NCBI GenBank assembly: GCA_946902875.1
Contig: OX336336.1
Coordinates: 6,418,545-6,482,544 of the forward strand
Length of the DNA stretch: 64,000 bases
Direction: 5' to 3'
Source of the DNA: Nematopogon swammerdamellus
Lineage: Eukaryota > Arthropoda > Insecta > Lepidoptera > Adelidae
Part shown: positions 1 to 12,057 of the stretch, in pieces
Position numbering within the stretch: the stretch's first letter is position 1
Layout of the letters: the number at the start of each line of letters is the position of its first letter
Made by a program: the position numbers and the translations under genes
Notes under the pieces: model-generated
Seen by the model: only the letters and a program-made list of their open reading frames with translations
Told to the model about the DNA's origin: nothing
Databases searched by the model: none

Positions 1-1249
1 CCAAACAGGAAGTATACATAACAACATTATTGATCCAGGAACGATATCAGTACGACGAGGCCTTCTCTATCATTGTTAATATTGCTGCCAGTACCCTGTC
101 CGATTCCAGGAAAACACTATAACCAGTCATTACGCGCCCACCGCAAGCTCGACCCATGCTACAAGACAACTAGTTTACAATGACGCTTTTACTACTCACT
201 CTGCTAATGCGAACTGTTACTTTCGTGTTGGAATACAGTTCCATCCAAGTGATCGCCAAAGTATTGTAGGTATGTTGCATATAATATTAGCTAGGAAGTA
301 GGTACTTATTGCTATCAATGGCTGCACGATACGTTTCTGTTAGAGTAGATATCGCATATATAGCATTTAATTTGATTATCTGCATACTGGGGGTATAACG
401 TGTTTGAAAACTAGCCAATATTAGCATAAAGTATAGGATTCGTGCTTTAATTGAAATGTAGTCTTATATGTCTATGGGTGCAGTGCAGTAGATGTCCTCT
501 CCTCTGGTGTATTTTTGAATCCATGGATACTAGAATCAACCACAATGGTCTATATTATGCACCTACCCAAAACTGAACTTTAGTGAAAAGTAAAAAATAC
601 ATATTATTTTCCCCTCCCTTATGAGTAGGCTTTCTTTATGAGTAGGCTCCCGCCTACTCATAAATAAAACATGTGAACATTCAGAATATTCTATATACAT
701 CCAATTTCTACGACAGTTTAAACATCAATAAGTGTTAGTTGTCTCTGCCTACTCCACTGGGAAACTGGCGTGACGTACGTATGTACGTATGTAGTAAACA
801 ACAATAGACAACCAAACGTCGCTATAAATCACGTAAAGACCGTGTATAATGATTAACGTAGGAAGATGAATATTAACTCTGAGAAAAGTTTTAAATCGGC
901 TTTAACGAAGTCTCATTTGCCGGTAAATACATAAAATTGTTTTAACCGGTGCTCTAAGTGTTTTATTTAAATCATAAGATGAAAATAAAAATAAATTACA
1001 AATTGATCTCAGCCCGCAAGCGTAGGTAATTCTCCCAAATCGCTCCGATTTACACGTTTAAATACAACAGATTAATTGCACTAAATATCTGGTAACGTGT
1101 CGAATGATTGACAGCCCAAAGCTCTGTCGGCCGTCCATCTCGACGCGTCCAACTTGGTTCAACTTTCATGTCGTACGTGTCAACATTAATTGTATACGTT
1201 AGGACCACACAAAAATGCATGAATACACATCGTGTTCCGTTTTTAATAC
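1..1249. other. non-coding, no gene seen
   Basis: AT-rich sequence with no convincing exon. The only structure seen is a short perfect palindrome at 635-664, with 13-bp arms reading TTTATGAGTAGGC around a 4-base loop, and GTAC-rich simple sequence near 773-792. It is probably upstream or intronic DNA of the PAN gene. Confidence 0.5.
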
Positions 1250-1572
1250 ATACATATCACACACGCTGAATCCCGACAATCGGGGTAAGCAGAGTAATCG
1301 GTGTCGTGCTGCAAGAACTCTGGTAAATTACAGCACAACACCGACCATCACGTTTCGCAAAGTATTCGAACAAGATTCAATCGATCAAGCAGCAAGTAAG
1401 GCACGAATACCCACCTGCTGCACGACTCGGTGGAAGTACCGTGCCAAGGTGAGAGGTGGCGAACCTGTCGCTCTTTAGCACGGCATCTTGTCCTTATCCC
1501 TTAGTCGCCTTTTACGACATGCATGGGGAGAGATGCAGAGGGGCTATTCTTTTTAATTACCGACCCCACATG
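1250..1572 (+). repeat. dispersed repeat family A, copy 1
   Basis: This is the first of eight copies of one family in the window; the others are near 1619, 18532, 20443, 26690, 31436, 40612 and 62832. Shared landmarks are CCGACAATCGGGGTAAGCAG, AGCACAACACCGACCATCACG, ACTCGGTGGAAG, GCACGGCATCTTGTCCTTAT and CGCCTTTTACGACATGCA. The family looks like the 3' part of a non-LTR retrotransposon or a SINE, but I cannot name it. Orientation is arbitrary: copies reading as here are called +. The short ORFs across it are incidental. Confidence 0.7.
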
Positions 1573-1618
1573 TTTTTAATACTTAACTCTTATTTACTCG
1601 TGTGTATCCGGTACTTAA

Positions 1619-1868
1619 AAATAATAGCCCCACTGCATCTCTCCCCGTGTATGTCGTAAAATGTGGCTAAGGGCTAAGGACAAGATGCCATGCTATAGTG
1701 CGACAGGATAGTCACCTCTTACCTTGGCACGGTCCTTCCACCGAGTCAGTTCGTACCTCACTTGCTGCTTGTACCTTGCCTGAATATTTTACTAAAGGTG
1801 GTCGTCGTCGCTGTTGTGCTGTAATTTACAAGAGTCCTTGCAGCACAACACCGATTACTATGCTTTCG
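1619..1868 (-). repeat. dispersed repeat family A, copy 2 (inverted)
   Basis: This is a reverse-oriented copy of the family at 1250-1572, running from 'CCCCACTGCATCTCTCCCCG' to the palindromic AGCACAACACCG block. With copy 1 it makes a large inverted repeat whose spacer is only about 50 bases, so the two could fold on each other in a transcript. Confidence 0.7.
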
Positions 1869-2860
1869 TCATTGCGATAAGTAACATTATCAATATCAAC
1901 TGCTTATGATAAATACATAATCTTTACTTGTTCTTATTACTGAATTTTATACGTAATTTGCATTCCCAATGTGAGCCGCTACGTAGATGCTTTTCGCATA
2001 TTGACTTAATACAAATTATACTTTACTACAGTTCACCTAAGTCACATTATTATTTTAATGAAATAGAGCGGCCTCTACAATCTGACGAGCCATCATATTT
2101 CTCCGTCTTCCTGTAGTTCCCTCGTTCGCATTCCTTTAAATTCAAATGATCCTATCCAGTTAGTGCAATGTTAAATATGCATATCCGGGGATTTGCACGA
2201 TATAGCGCGATACCATCTCAATTGGAAAAGAAATTGATTCATCAATACAATTTTAAACCCCCGACGAAAAAGGAGGGGTGTTATAGCTTGACGCCTCGGA
2301 AATTATTTTTGAATTTTTAAGGATCGGGGTTTTTTAAAATTTGTAATTTAGCTTTTTGTAGTTAAAATGTTAGTTTAGTTAAATAATCATTCTGAAATTG
2401 GCGCTATTCCAACTTAATATGATAATTATTGTATGTGGACCCCACTTGAATTTTTTGCGTTTTGCTTTTTATATAAGGTGCTTCGTTATTTATGTCAAAA
2501 ATTTCGAGAGGGCTACATACGCACTCAAATAAACATTTTACGTAAGAAAAAAAAACATATGTTTATAGGAGCATTTTTTCTCCTAACAAAAAAATATAAT
2601 CAAATAAGTAGCTGTAAAAACCAATCATAGTGACCTTGTGACTTACTTACAACAAACAGCTGTTCTGCGTTTCAACATAGTACGGTCATTAACCCCGTAC
2701 AATGCAAGTTACCTACTGTTACACACAGGTTAATGTTTAGGTAGCTAACATGTTTTGTTAAATTTCTCGAAAAGTAATACTATAAACATATTATTTTTTT
2801 GCGTAACGTATTTATTTGAGTGTCTATGTAACCCTGCCGAAATTTTTGACATAAATAACG
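1869..2860. other. non-coding, no gene seen
   Basis: AT-rich DNA without a recognisable gene. At about 2255-2290 there is a degenerate 'CGACGAAAAAGGAGGGG' stretch resembling the tail of RTE-type LINEs seen more clearly at 43085-43322. Confidence 0.4.
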
Positions 2861-3003
2861 AAGCACCTTATATTTGGCATATCCGCTATAAAAAAGCATA
2901 TTCTGGGAAAATCTCAACTGGCTACTTAATACAGTTCAAAAGATACTGCCCTCGGACGGACAGACAGACACACAGACAGACAGGCTTACATACGGAATCC
3001 TAA
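2861..3003 (+). repeat. family B repeat (GACA-tail), 3' fragment
   Basis: This partial copy has the 'GGGAAAATCTCAACTGGCTAC' type segment, the block meaning 'ran along CAGTTCAAAAGATACTGCCCTCGGAC', and a run of GACA units. It matches the second half of the fuller copies at 4966, 46125 and 62093. No coding function. Confidence 0.65.
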
Positions 3004-4212
3004 AACGCGGATGTTTCGACATAAGCATTCCCGGTTTGACAGGAAATAATTATAGGTGCGGGGAACTCAAATTTAAATTGCATTGAAAGGCGCGGGGTTA
3101 ACTTAAATGGGCTAACTTGGAATAACTACGCTACTGACCTCTTGCGGTTAAATTGTCCAGTGTAGAAAAATCAAAGTCGCGAAGAGTCTCTTATAAACAA
3201 AATCTCCACACAGCTTGTTGGCAAGGACACCATCTAGTTGAGCGTGAGCGAGCATAATTCAGGGAGTATTTAATGGGCTCTGGAAGCACGCGGACGTCTC
3301 CAAACCTGTCCAGCGGCCGCTTATTACGCGTTGCTAAGCCGGCCGGATACCATCCCAAGGGAATTTATCTATTTGTTGCCATCTAACTCGGCAACAAGCC
3401 TTGGATATACACCGTAAGGCACTCTTGATAGCCCATTTACAGTACACGACGTGTAGTGTAACAACGCGTTGCTAGTCGTATACGTGCCAAGATACACTAC
3501 ACTAGATGAAGTTGAAGTGTACCGGAGGACACTTTGTAAATGAATATGCATGAGGATTAACACGATAGCGTGTGCTGGAAGAATGTTGAGATGATCGTGA
3601 TTATAACTGCACTTTTTTCGTTAGGCTTTGAGGGCAGGAAATACACATATACTACAAGGTGCCCAGCGATAGAATTACGATTTTAAAAATTTATATAAAA
3701 AAAAAACAAAAAAAAAACATATATAAACATAAACTATTTATTACTATGAAAAGAAGACAAAAGCGGATTTAATTTTTTAAATATCACATTTTCTAATGTC
3801 GACCTCCGTACGCACTCCTCCAAGTTATTCCGCATATTTTCAAAAACACCCTTACACAGTGCACTGAAAAAATGACGTTTATTTTAGCTCGGATACTGTC
3901 TGTTAACTGTGCGATATTGGCTTTTTGTATACGTAAATCGGATATCGGATTTTTGTTGACCAGACTTATGAGATAGCCCCACAGAAAAAAGTTTCGTCTA
4001 CAAAAATCAGCCTGCCGATATCGCACAGTTAAAACCCTTTACAGAAAACCGTATCTAAATCGGTCAAACCGTTTTGGAGATAAATGGGAACATACGTTTG
4101 CACAGACAACCTCTCATCATAAACACAATATACCTTCTCCGTTCCGTTGTGGGTAAAAAGACAGTAATCTGAGCTGAAATAAATGTAATTTCCAGTGCAC
4201 TGTGTAAGCGTG
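3004..4212. other. non-coding with an unclassified repeated block
   Basis: No gene is recognised. The stretch 3790-3860 ('CGCACTCCTCCAAGTTATTCCGCATATTT') resembles 4925-4965 ('CGCACTCGTCCAACCTATTCCGCATATTT'), so both belong to some repeat. Poly-A rich sequence lies near 3690-3720. Confidence 0.35.
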
Positions 4213-4340
4213 TTTTTAGGTTTCTGTATCCCGTACGGAAGCCTATTACTAAGCCTACGCCGTCTGACTGTCTGTCTGTCTGTCCGAGGGCTGTATCTCT
4301 TAAACCGTAATAGGCAGCTCGTTCAAATTTTCACAGAATA
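4213..4340 (-). repeat. family B repeat, inverted 3' fragment
   Basis: Reverse-oriented copy of the family B tail: 'TTTCTGTATCCCGTACGG', 'CTATTACTAAGCCTACGCCG', a TGTC run, then 'GGCTGTATCTCTTAAACCG' and 'TTTTCACAGAATATG'. It is the mirror of the end of the copies at 4966 and 46125. Confidence 0.65.
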
Positions 4341-4374
4341 TGTATAATACTGTATACTGTGTATAAGTATACTG

Positions 4375-4460
4375 TACTTAGGGAGAAATATGTGGGCAGG
4401 GAGAGCGTTCCAGAGTTTACCAGTTCTGTGGTGTGGAGGAGAGATCTGCAGAACCAAATT
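4375..4460 (-). pseudogene. LINE reverse transcriptase C-terminal remnant
   Basis: On the minus strand one frame reads KLWNALPAHIFLPKYS, the C-terminal 'RTAKLWNELP..VFP..YN' motif of many insect non-LTR retrotransposon polymerases. The same motif is found at 34225-34460 (KLWNALPAHVFPLKYS) and in worn form near 15350. It is a short dead fragment. Confidence 0.6.
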
Positions 4461-4965
4461 GGTATACGCATCCCGAGTAAGTAAGTGAATGTAACAGAAC
4501 AGAACAGAGCAATGTACGTACAATAGAAGCGGTACATAATTTTCACGTAGTCGTTTTCGGAGCACCGCCAGACGTGAATGGTGCACAATTTGAATGATAA
4601 TACGAGTACAACGCTCTACAGGTGATTGCCTGCTAAAATAAAGTTAGTGATGTAATATCATAGTAAGTACCGGCTCTCAAAATAGTTTTACCTGTCGTGT
4701 GCAGTGGAGGCATGTTGGTGTCCGCATGTAGGTACTTACATGACAATAGAGCGTCTTTACCCACGATCGTTGTAAGAACTGTATGAGTTGACCTTTCGGG
4801 CCAAAGGCACGGTTTTCTGTCGGTGGTCGATTGATGTAGAAATCCGTATAGTCACAGGGCTTTTGTCCCTACCAATCATCCTTTCAGTGTGCTTTCAGAA
4901 TATAGGTACCTAAAAGTCAACTTTCGTTTTGTACGCACTCGTCCAACCTATTCCGCATATTTAAA
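4461..4965. other. non-coding, no gene seen
   Basis: No gene. The last 80 bases share a short block with 3790-3860. Confidence 0.35.
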
Positions 4966-5355
4966 AAAAACCGACCAAGTGCAAGTCGAACTCGCGCACC
5001 CGTATCGCCATGTCATGGTCAGCGCCACTCACGCCATTTATGGCGTGTTTATGAAATGCCTCATATTAGTTAAAATTCATGATTAGTTAAAGTGCTTCAT
5101 ACTCTTTTCGGTAGATGGCGCGCATACACTTTTTAGTTTCTTCTATGGGGACCCCGTAAATTTATTTTTCTTGTTTTTATTGTTAGTTGTTAATCGGCCA
5201 TAAATCAATAACACATATATTCTATGAAAATTTAAACAGGCTACCTATTACCACGGTTCAAGAGATACAGTCCTCGGACAGACAGACAGACAGGCAGGCA
5301 GACAGACGGCGTAGGCTTAGTAATAGGGTCCCGTACGACGGATACGGAACCCTAA
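4966..5355 (+). repeat. family B repeat
   Basis: Full-looking copy. It starts at AAACCGACCAAGTGCAAGTCG with 'AACTCGCGCACCCGTATCG', has an AT-rich middle with ATAACACATATATTCTATGAAAA, then 'TACCACGGTTCAAGAGATACAG', a GACA run at about 5275-5307, 'GGCGTAGGCTTAGTAATAGGG', and ends 'GGAACCCTAAAAATGG'. I know this as a very common lepidopteran repeat but cannot assign a formal family name. Confidence 0.75.
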
Positions 5356-6618
5356 AAATGGTCGTAAGGTTTTTTTTATTCCCATTGATCTCACGAATCT
5401 GCTACGGATATTAATGCAATGATTGCTGCAAAACACTGTATGTATTTATGAAATAGAATAAATGAAAATACAATTCGTGCAGGCATGTCGACCGGAAATC
5501 GAATTCGCGTCCACCGTAACCGATGTTATACACCTTCTTTGCCCTTCGCTCGCTGCTAACACAGAGCTGCTACAAACCGACACTTACCCGTTAATACGAG
5601 TAGCGGCATGTAAAATTACAAGCGCCCATTCTTTTCTCCGGCGCCTGTATAACCACACCGCCCGCGATAGCTCGAGTACGGGACGGGACTACTGCTCAAT
5701 TAGACCTATACTTAAATCTGTACGCAGCAAGCCGGCAAAACAACCGGTACATAATTTTGTACTTCGGTTCTAATTCAATAATACATTTACAACAATTATT
5801 CCACACAATAGCGCACTTCTGTGGAGCAAATTGTAGACGCATGTGTCGGGATGTAAGTTCTAGGTGCGCTCTATTTGAGGCAATAATATCTTGTTTGAGT
5901 GCGCAAGGGTGATGTGGGAAGTAATGACGGGAAGTATTTAGACGAGTGTATGAATTACTCGTAGGTAGTTTATAGATTTCTCGAGGTATTAGTAGGTAAT
6001 ATAGGTATGTTAAGATAGGTAGGGTAACAGCCCCATCGAGGAGATATTTATTTTATTTGTTATGGCAATTTTGTTGAGGCAGCTCTAAAGTATTTTTAAT
6101 ACATTCAATTGCTTCTATAAATTTATTATTTGTAATTGGAATAAATATGATAAATTTAAATTTTTTTAATAACAATAATATAATAAGAAATATAATTCAT
6201 ATAACTATATTAATAAAAATAGGATAAAATAGCAACTCCATTTCATTTTTTATTTCCTAATATTATACAAAAATTAATTGTACAAATAATTTGATGTTAC
6301 TCTGTAGTTTTTCGTTTATATAAGTACTGTTTTAGCCTTAAATAGGTCTGTTTAAAAAATCTTTCTAAGGAAAACAATTCCGTAGGTAGGGTAATAGCAA
6401 TAACTAATAAGATAGGTATAGAGGCGCAGAACATTCCGTGGATAAAAACCGATGCAAATATTCAAACTCAAACTCAAGGCACAGAATATCTAATAGTGCT
6501 CAAGGCTTTTATATTTGCATGCAAGGTGCATTATTTTAATCTGTGAGCGATGTCGGATGCAGTTGACACTGAGATGGTACTTGTCAAATATGTATAACGA
6601 TTTCTAAATGTTGCGGCC
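5356..6618. other. non-coding, no gene seen
   Basis: A 103-codon open frame at 5462-5773 has no recognisable domain and no repeat or gene context, so I treat it as chance. The stretch 6040-6250 is very AT-rich. Confidence 0.4.
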
Positions 6619-6836
6619 GGCCAAGTGCGAGTTAAGTAGTAGGACACAAGAGAAACGAGGTTTCCGCACCACAAAAAAAAAATCTTTGTTTTTTTATTCG
6701 CCATAAATAAAAAATTCTGTGAAAAATTTAACCGGGTAGCTATTACGGTTCCAAAGATACAGCAGTACGGACGGACGGACAGACAGACAGATAGCGTAGG
6801 CTTCCGTACGGGGTACGCAAACCGAAAAACTACCCT
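6619..6836 (+). repeat. family B repeat, internally shortened
   Basis: Begins 'GGCCAAGTGCGAGTTAAGTAG', then 'GTTTCCGCACCAC', ATTCGCCATAAATAAAAAATTCTGTG, 'GTAGCTATTACGGTTCC', a GGAC/GACA run, and ends 'CGTAGGCTTCCGTACGGGG'. Confidence 0.7.
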
Positions 6837-7830
6837 TTTTAACACCACTTAGCATTGAATTTCGTTAAGTATATAATTTCATTATTTATGTACCTACCTA
6901 TTAAAATTATTGAGGTCGCGTAACGTACATCTAGATAACTATTGAGCATGAGTAAGATGCCAGCACCAGTGATTTGACCAAATCCCTAGAGATTTAAATT
7001 ACTTATCAGCATGTGTAACTCGCACACGTTCTTCATCTTATGTGGAGCACGAAGGTTCAAATGAGGAAGTGCCCAATAATTGTAGCATGTCTTGAACTCG
7101 GAGTCGACCTTACTGCATTCACTAACGGTATGAAGCGCTGCCCGGCGCCGCGGCGGTGGTGGTGCCGCGGCTGCGCGGCCGCGGCCGTGACCGTCTCGCT
7201 ACTGGGGGCGTTTTAACATTCTATGTGTATGTGTCGACGCACGCACCTGCTGGACAACGACGTGCGAAAGTAAATGGAATGTGTTGTGTAGTTATTTTTC
7301 AAAAAAAAATTGTCATGTTCATTCGCACGCCTTCTGAAGTCACTGGCTAGCTTACATTCAGAAACTGTCGCCAAAACCCGAGAATGCCGCAAGCGGAGCT
7401 CCGAGGATTTAGATTCATCATCGAAAATTGTGCTAATTCGACCGGCGGTGCGGCGGCGCGTGGCATCGCCATCACGATAATCAAATCATAATCAATTATA
7501 GAAATTTTACACACATAATAAGCATTGACTTAAAGCAGTTCACGGCAGCACAATCCGTCGTTCGCAACTAATTTTTAACCAACTTCAAAAAAAGGAGTGC
7601 GTTATTAATTCTATGTATTTTTACCTTGTTTTTGTGTCTATATTCGCCAATTTAAGTTAGGTAAATTGATGTCGCGTTGTATGCATATAATTTATCAAAC
7701 AAAAATATACACACGAACGGTGCACAATTTGGACTTGAGGATGATTTCAGATGACGTCATCGTATTGACCAATTTAATTAGTTTAAAACAAAACTTTGTA
7801 TAATTAAAAAAGTTTATATAATTACAATTG
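6837..7830. other. non-coding with a CpG-rich spot
   Basis: A short CpG-rich stretch at 7140-7205 is rich in GGCGCCGCGGCGG and GCGGCCGCGG. It has no splice-bounded ORF I can support. Near 7575-7620 is a degenerate RTE-type tail ('ACCAACTTCAAAAAAAGGAG'). Confidence 0.4.
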
Positions 7831-7873
7831 CAAGAATGAATGCGTTAACACTAAGTTAACGCATTCATTCTTG
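7831..7873. repeat. perfect 19-bp palindrome
   Basis: The arm CAAGAATGAATGCGTTAAC is followed by the five bases ACTAA and then by its exact reverse complement. Nothing near it identifies a transposon. It could be the relic of a foldback element or a cruciform. Confidence 0.85.
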
Positions 7874-9099
7874 CGTTGTAGGTAAGTACACATTGCAAGT
7901 AGATATGCGTTCCAACTAGACACGGTTTCGTCATGCGCAGACAATAGTGGATGTCGGTCGTGCGAGTGACAGGTTCTTCATACATGCGCTTCATTGTAAT
8001 TGTAAACATGAGTTTTTACTTTGAATTGAACGAATCTATCATTACTAGATAGACATTGATTTTTAAAACTGTTTGTTATAACTTATAACGGTCATTGGCA
8101 GATTATTTGTCAGGATCATGGGATGAATATTTAAATTTTTATGTATCTAATGGATTACAAGACCAATAGGAAATTTTCGAATCGACAAATTACAAATAAA
8201 GGTTAAAGGCCTTTTTCAAAAGCGCTAAGTATTCAAACTCAGCATCTGTCAAGAGTATGTATGTACCTACATGATTGTAAAATTGAAATTCAAAATAATA
8301 TTTTTCAAATGATAATAATTATTGACATAGATTGGAAAATATTTTTCAAATATCAATTCTTTATTTAATATGTATTTGGTTTGGAATGTTCGGCAAATAA
8401 GTACAAATGCTGCCAGAATGTTCCGAATTTTTTCTTTTGCACTGTATTCGATTTTATCTTCCATTGGGGTATCGCGCGAATCCATGACAATGAATCGGAT
8501 ATATTATTTCACTGTGTGTGTCAGTGTATAATTTTTATTATTACTGTTCCTATAACCCAATAAAAGAAGTGCTTCTAAACAATATGCAACTGCCACCTTC
8601 AATAAAATTCACTCTTATATATGAGCACTGGTAACCTCCATTGTAGCTTGTAGTTGCCAACGCCACCTGGTGAAACGTATCGAAAGTAAACACCTTCACC
8701 TTAACATACAAACTCGAGGGACACACAACATGTAAATAATTTAAATTTTCAAAATCTCGTACTGCCTTTTCCTGCTAGCCAAGTGAGTAAAACCATCTAA
8801 AACCGATTAATCGTTATTTGTTCAAATAAGAGGAATGAAACAACGGTAGATATGTGTATGAATGTTTATTGAAATTATAAGCGCTTTCAAGCCCATAGTT
8901 AATGATATATTGTCATTTATTCAAAGTTCTTTACCAGTCAATTACCACAACGTCGCAAAGACTGTATTAAATGACACAAATAACTGCATTTTGTGAACAA
9001 GGCCACACGCATTAAAGTTATTATAACAAAAAGATACAGTATCTTTAAATGCCACTTGGTCTCTAAAAGCCCATAAATGCTTCAGCTTCCGATTCAGTC
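7874..9099. other. non-coding, no gene seen
   Basis: AT-rich sequence with only short chance frames. Confidence 0.4.
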
Positions 9100-10115
9100 A
9101 CATTACATGGCTGCTCGCTCGCACGGCGGCGTCGTTAGGCCAAATTGATAATCGCCCGAGGCGCAGTTACATTGAGTTCCAGTGACAGACGACGCTGAGT
9201 CGATGTACCGCTCCAAGCTACGCGCCGGAACAGGCGGCGCCCTTAGCGGAGCTTTTGCAGACGTTGTGTGATGTGTCGAGCGAGAGAAACGTCACAGATC
9301 CGCTGAGAAAACAATAATTATGGGACGCATGAAGGAAGAAAATGTGTGTTCTTTAAATAACGATTTTTTTTTATTTATGGTATCTGTTCCACGAAATGGT
9401 GTGACTTAAAGAGTATCTAACTGATGTTATGTCCTGCATAACTAAACATTTTGTAAGAAGTGACGTATAGTAGCAATTCAAACAATTCAAACACAAACTG
9501 CTCTGCTGCTCCATTATTGAAATATGTTTAATAGTATACCTGAATTAATTTCTGGTTTCTGCCTATCGTCGATGAGTCAGGGGTTTGCTATCGCTCACAT
9601 TTACTTATGTTGGCAAAATACAATAATAATATGTACATTATACAAGAAATATTATAATTTGTCGTGGAGCCCTATAGCGGATATAGTTTAAACAATTTAT
9701 GCAGACATGACTATCTGTACGTTGTTGTTGCTTGATCATCAACGACCCCGCCGCGCCGTTCTATATCTATTAGTTCTATCACCTTAGCCCCGCGGCCGGA
9801 ACGTCGCAAACGGATTTAGTTAATTACTTGGTACGAGGATGCAGTTACGTATGTTCCGGTGACGCCTCGAACGGTACCCGGCGCGGCGCGGGCGCAGCCG
9901 CCGGAACGCCCCGCCGCCGTAATACTAACAAATTTTGATATTCACGCACATTCGTTCACGCTCAGCAGAGCGCAAGCGCGGTGTCGATAAAGTGCCACAA
10001 CGGAACCCTCACACATCTCGCACCGTACGAGACTGTTGTACGAGATGCCGAGCGCGGCGGAGGAGGCGCGGGCGGGCGGGCGTGGCGCCGTACGTCACGC
10101 TCCGAGGGTGGCTTG
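9100..10115. promoter_or_regulatory. CpG-rich stretches, possible promoter or 5'UTR exon
   Basis: Two GC- and CpG-rich blocks (about 9115-9260 and 9865-10110) stand out from AT-rich surroundings 5-6 kb upstream of the first visible exon of the PAN gene. The second contains a CRE-like TACGTCAC at about 10091-10098 and G+C runs such as GCGGAGGAGGCGCGGGCGGG. Because exon 15043 begins with a splice acceptor, at least one more upstream 5'UTR exon must exist, and these blocks are plausible places. That is inference only; no start site or donor was pinned down. Confidence 0.25.
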
Positions 10116-11768
10116 TGATTGCAGACGTGTTTGCTTTGTTGATTACGCCGGAGAGACCTAGTTCTCTCTGCGATCCGATGACGGAATGATGACTTGCTCG
10201 CATAACTTTAGAATAGAAACACGTTTTCTGGAAAACGATATAATTTTTATTTTTAGTTCAATAAACTACACATTAGGTACCGACACTGAATTATTTTCTG
10301 AACTTGTCGTTTTACCTCCCAACGCAATGACATGGTACAAGTGCGATGAGATGTCCCGCGTTTTAGAATCCTTTTTCTCGTGTTTGAAAGGACTTTCATC
10401 AGTGTTTCATCAATGTTTCTGTCAAGAATTCCATAAATTTACTCTACGTTTATAGTAGTATCAGAGTATGAAGAGCGACGGGATTCTCCTCACAATATAT
10501 TATGAGCTCTTCTTACTGGATTTTATTATCATTTAAAACGTCGTTCGTTGAACGCGAGCCAATATGAAATACTCGTCAATGGAATTCAATAATAGCATTC
10601 CTTCCAATATTCAACCATAAATCTCGGATTCCCATATTTTATTCCCTAGAATATTTCGAACAGACCCTGTTCGCAGAAACCGCTCATTTACTATACTTGA
10701 CATAATAACCCTGCTCAGTATCGGCGTAACGTAATTGCAAAGCCATTTTCATTTATGAAGTCTATTGAAAAAATCCATTTGTACCACAAAATGGAAGGTT
10801 TTTTTTTCAATGCTCACCGCGGGATTTTGCTTTCGTTTCATTTCATTCTTGATTTAAAAAAATAAAATTAATAAAATACGTGGTAACACATAGGTCTGCT
10901 TAATCCTAAAAAAATATTGGATTCAATATCTGCTAATAAAACTTTCATTTTTATATTCATCCTAACAATACCCTTTGAGCAGCCCGACTAGTGAAAGCGA
11001 AATAAAGCGATGCCTCATAAAGAATTTGGGTCAAACGTTTATTAGGTTCAATTCTTATATTTCTATCGTGATATGTTTTGTTATGGCTAGTTTAATCTTG
11101 GCCCGGATTGGCTCGTCATTGTGATGGTAAATCTGTTCGGCGTGGAGTGTTCTGTCCAATGAAGCGGCCGGTGGTGAATATTGGTGGCCGAAAATAGCTG
11201 AGTGAAGTGGCTTTGTCTTCGAACGATGCTTGGGTTCGTACATATTTCCAAGTTCAGTATAATAACAAGAGTTTATTACATCTTGGCGATTCATTTGCGA
11301 CTGAATCAGAGCCCAACCAGACCATAGAGCTTGTACAGAAATACGTCATCGTATTATTTGCTATCATTACCATTCATACAATAGGTTCCAATCTTTCCAT
11401 TCAAACAATTTGTTATGATATATCAATCTTTTTGACAGCAGTGGATTCAGGACTGGCAGTGTTACACAGTTAGATCATTTCCCAGTTAATTAAGTTAGTT
11501 GAGTTGATATAAATTACATATCAAAATTTGACAAAAGCCGATACTCTTAATCACATGGTCTTTGTAGTTAGAACTTTAATGGGTAATCTTGCTTTCAAGC
11601 TGTATTTTCGATAGACTGTAGGCAGTTATTATGTGGGCATACTTGCAATAATGCGTATGAAAAAAAAATACCCGCAAGTAACTCACAGGGAGTTACTTGC
11701 CGGTTCTTCTTCTTCGTGGGTGTAATCGAACCGGATAGAACATTTTTTGACAAGTTCGAGTGCAGTCT
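10116..11768. other. non-coding, no gene seen
   Basis: No gene recognised. A block at about 10810-10850 ('TTTTTCAATGCTCACCGCGG', 'TTTCATTTCATTCTTGATTT') recurs in similar form at 12225-12275 ('TTTTTCAATGCTCATTGGG'), so it is an unnamed repeat. An 89-codon frame at 10186-10455 shows no known domain. Confidence 0.35.
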
Positions 11769-12057
11769 TTTTTTTTTTATGTAATCCGGTATGGGTGGCT
11801 GAGTCGGAGGGGCCAAAGCACATGCTCTAACCAGCCAATATCACCTCCGAGAAGGTAGGTGCCATACCGGAGACTTCCCTGGATTGCTGGCTATACTGAA
11901 CTAAAGGAGAACACAACCGAGGTTGCTTGCGGCCATCTTACATCCAGTACGGTGGTACCAACCCAGGCGGCTACAATTTGAGCCTACCACCTAGTAAGGG
12001 GCAAGGGAAGGGACCTACAGTTTTACACCGGTTCCGAACGGTGAAGCAGCGGGTGTA
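11769..12057 (-). mobile_element. tRNA-derived SINE, 5'-truncated copy
   Basis: Read on the minus strand, this is the body and A-tail of the SINE seen complete at 13135-13519: 'GCAGCGGGTGTAGGG' side first, then 'GTAGGTCCCTTCCCTTGCCC', 'CTTACTAGGTGGTAGGCTC', 'GGTTGGTACCACCGTACTGG', 'GGTGATATTGGCTGGTTAGA' and 'CCATACCGGATTACATAAAA'. The tRNA-like head is missing. Confidence 0.85.

Noticed and set aside
5462..5773. 103-codon open frame
   Set aside because: No domain, no splice context and ordinary composition; chance length is plausible.
7140..7205. first exon of the PAN gene
   Set aside because: CpG-rich and possible, but no donor or start could be supported, and several other blocks are equally likely.
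9100..10115. origin or bacterial contamination because of GC content
   Set aside because: The blocks are short, lack bacterial-style genes and grade into typical insect DNA.
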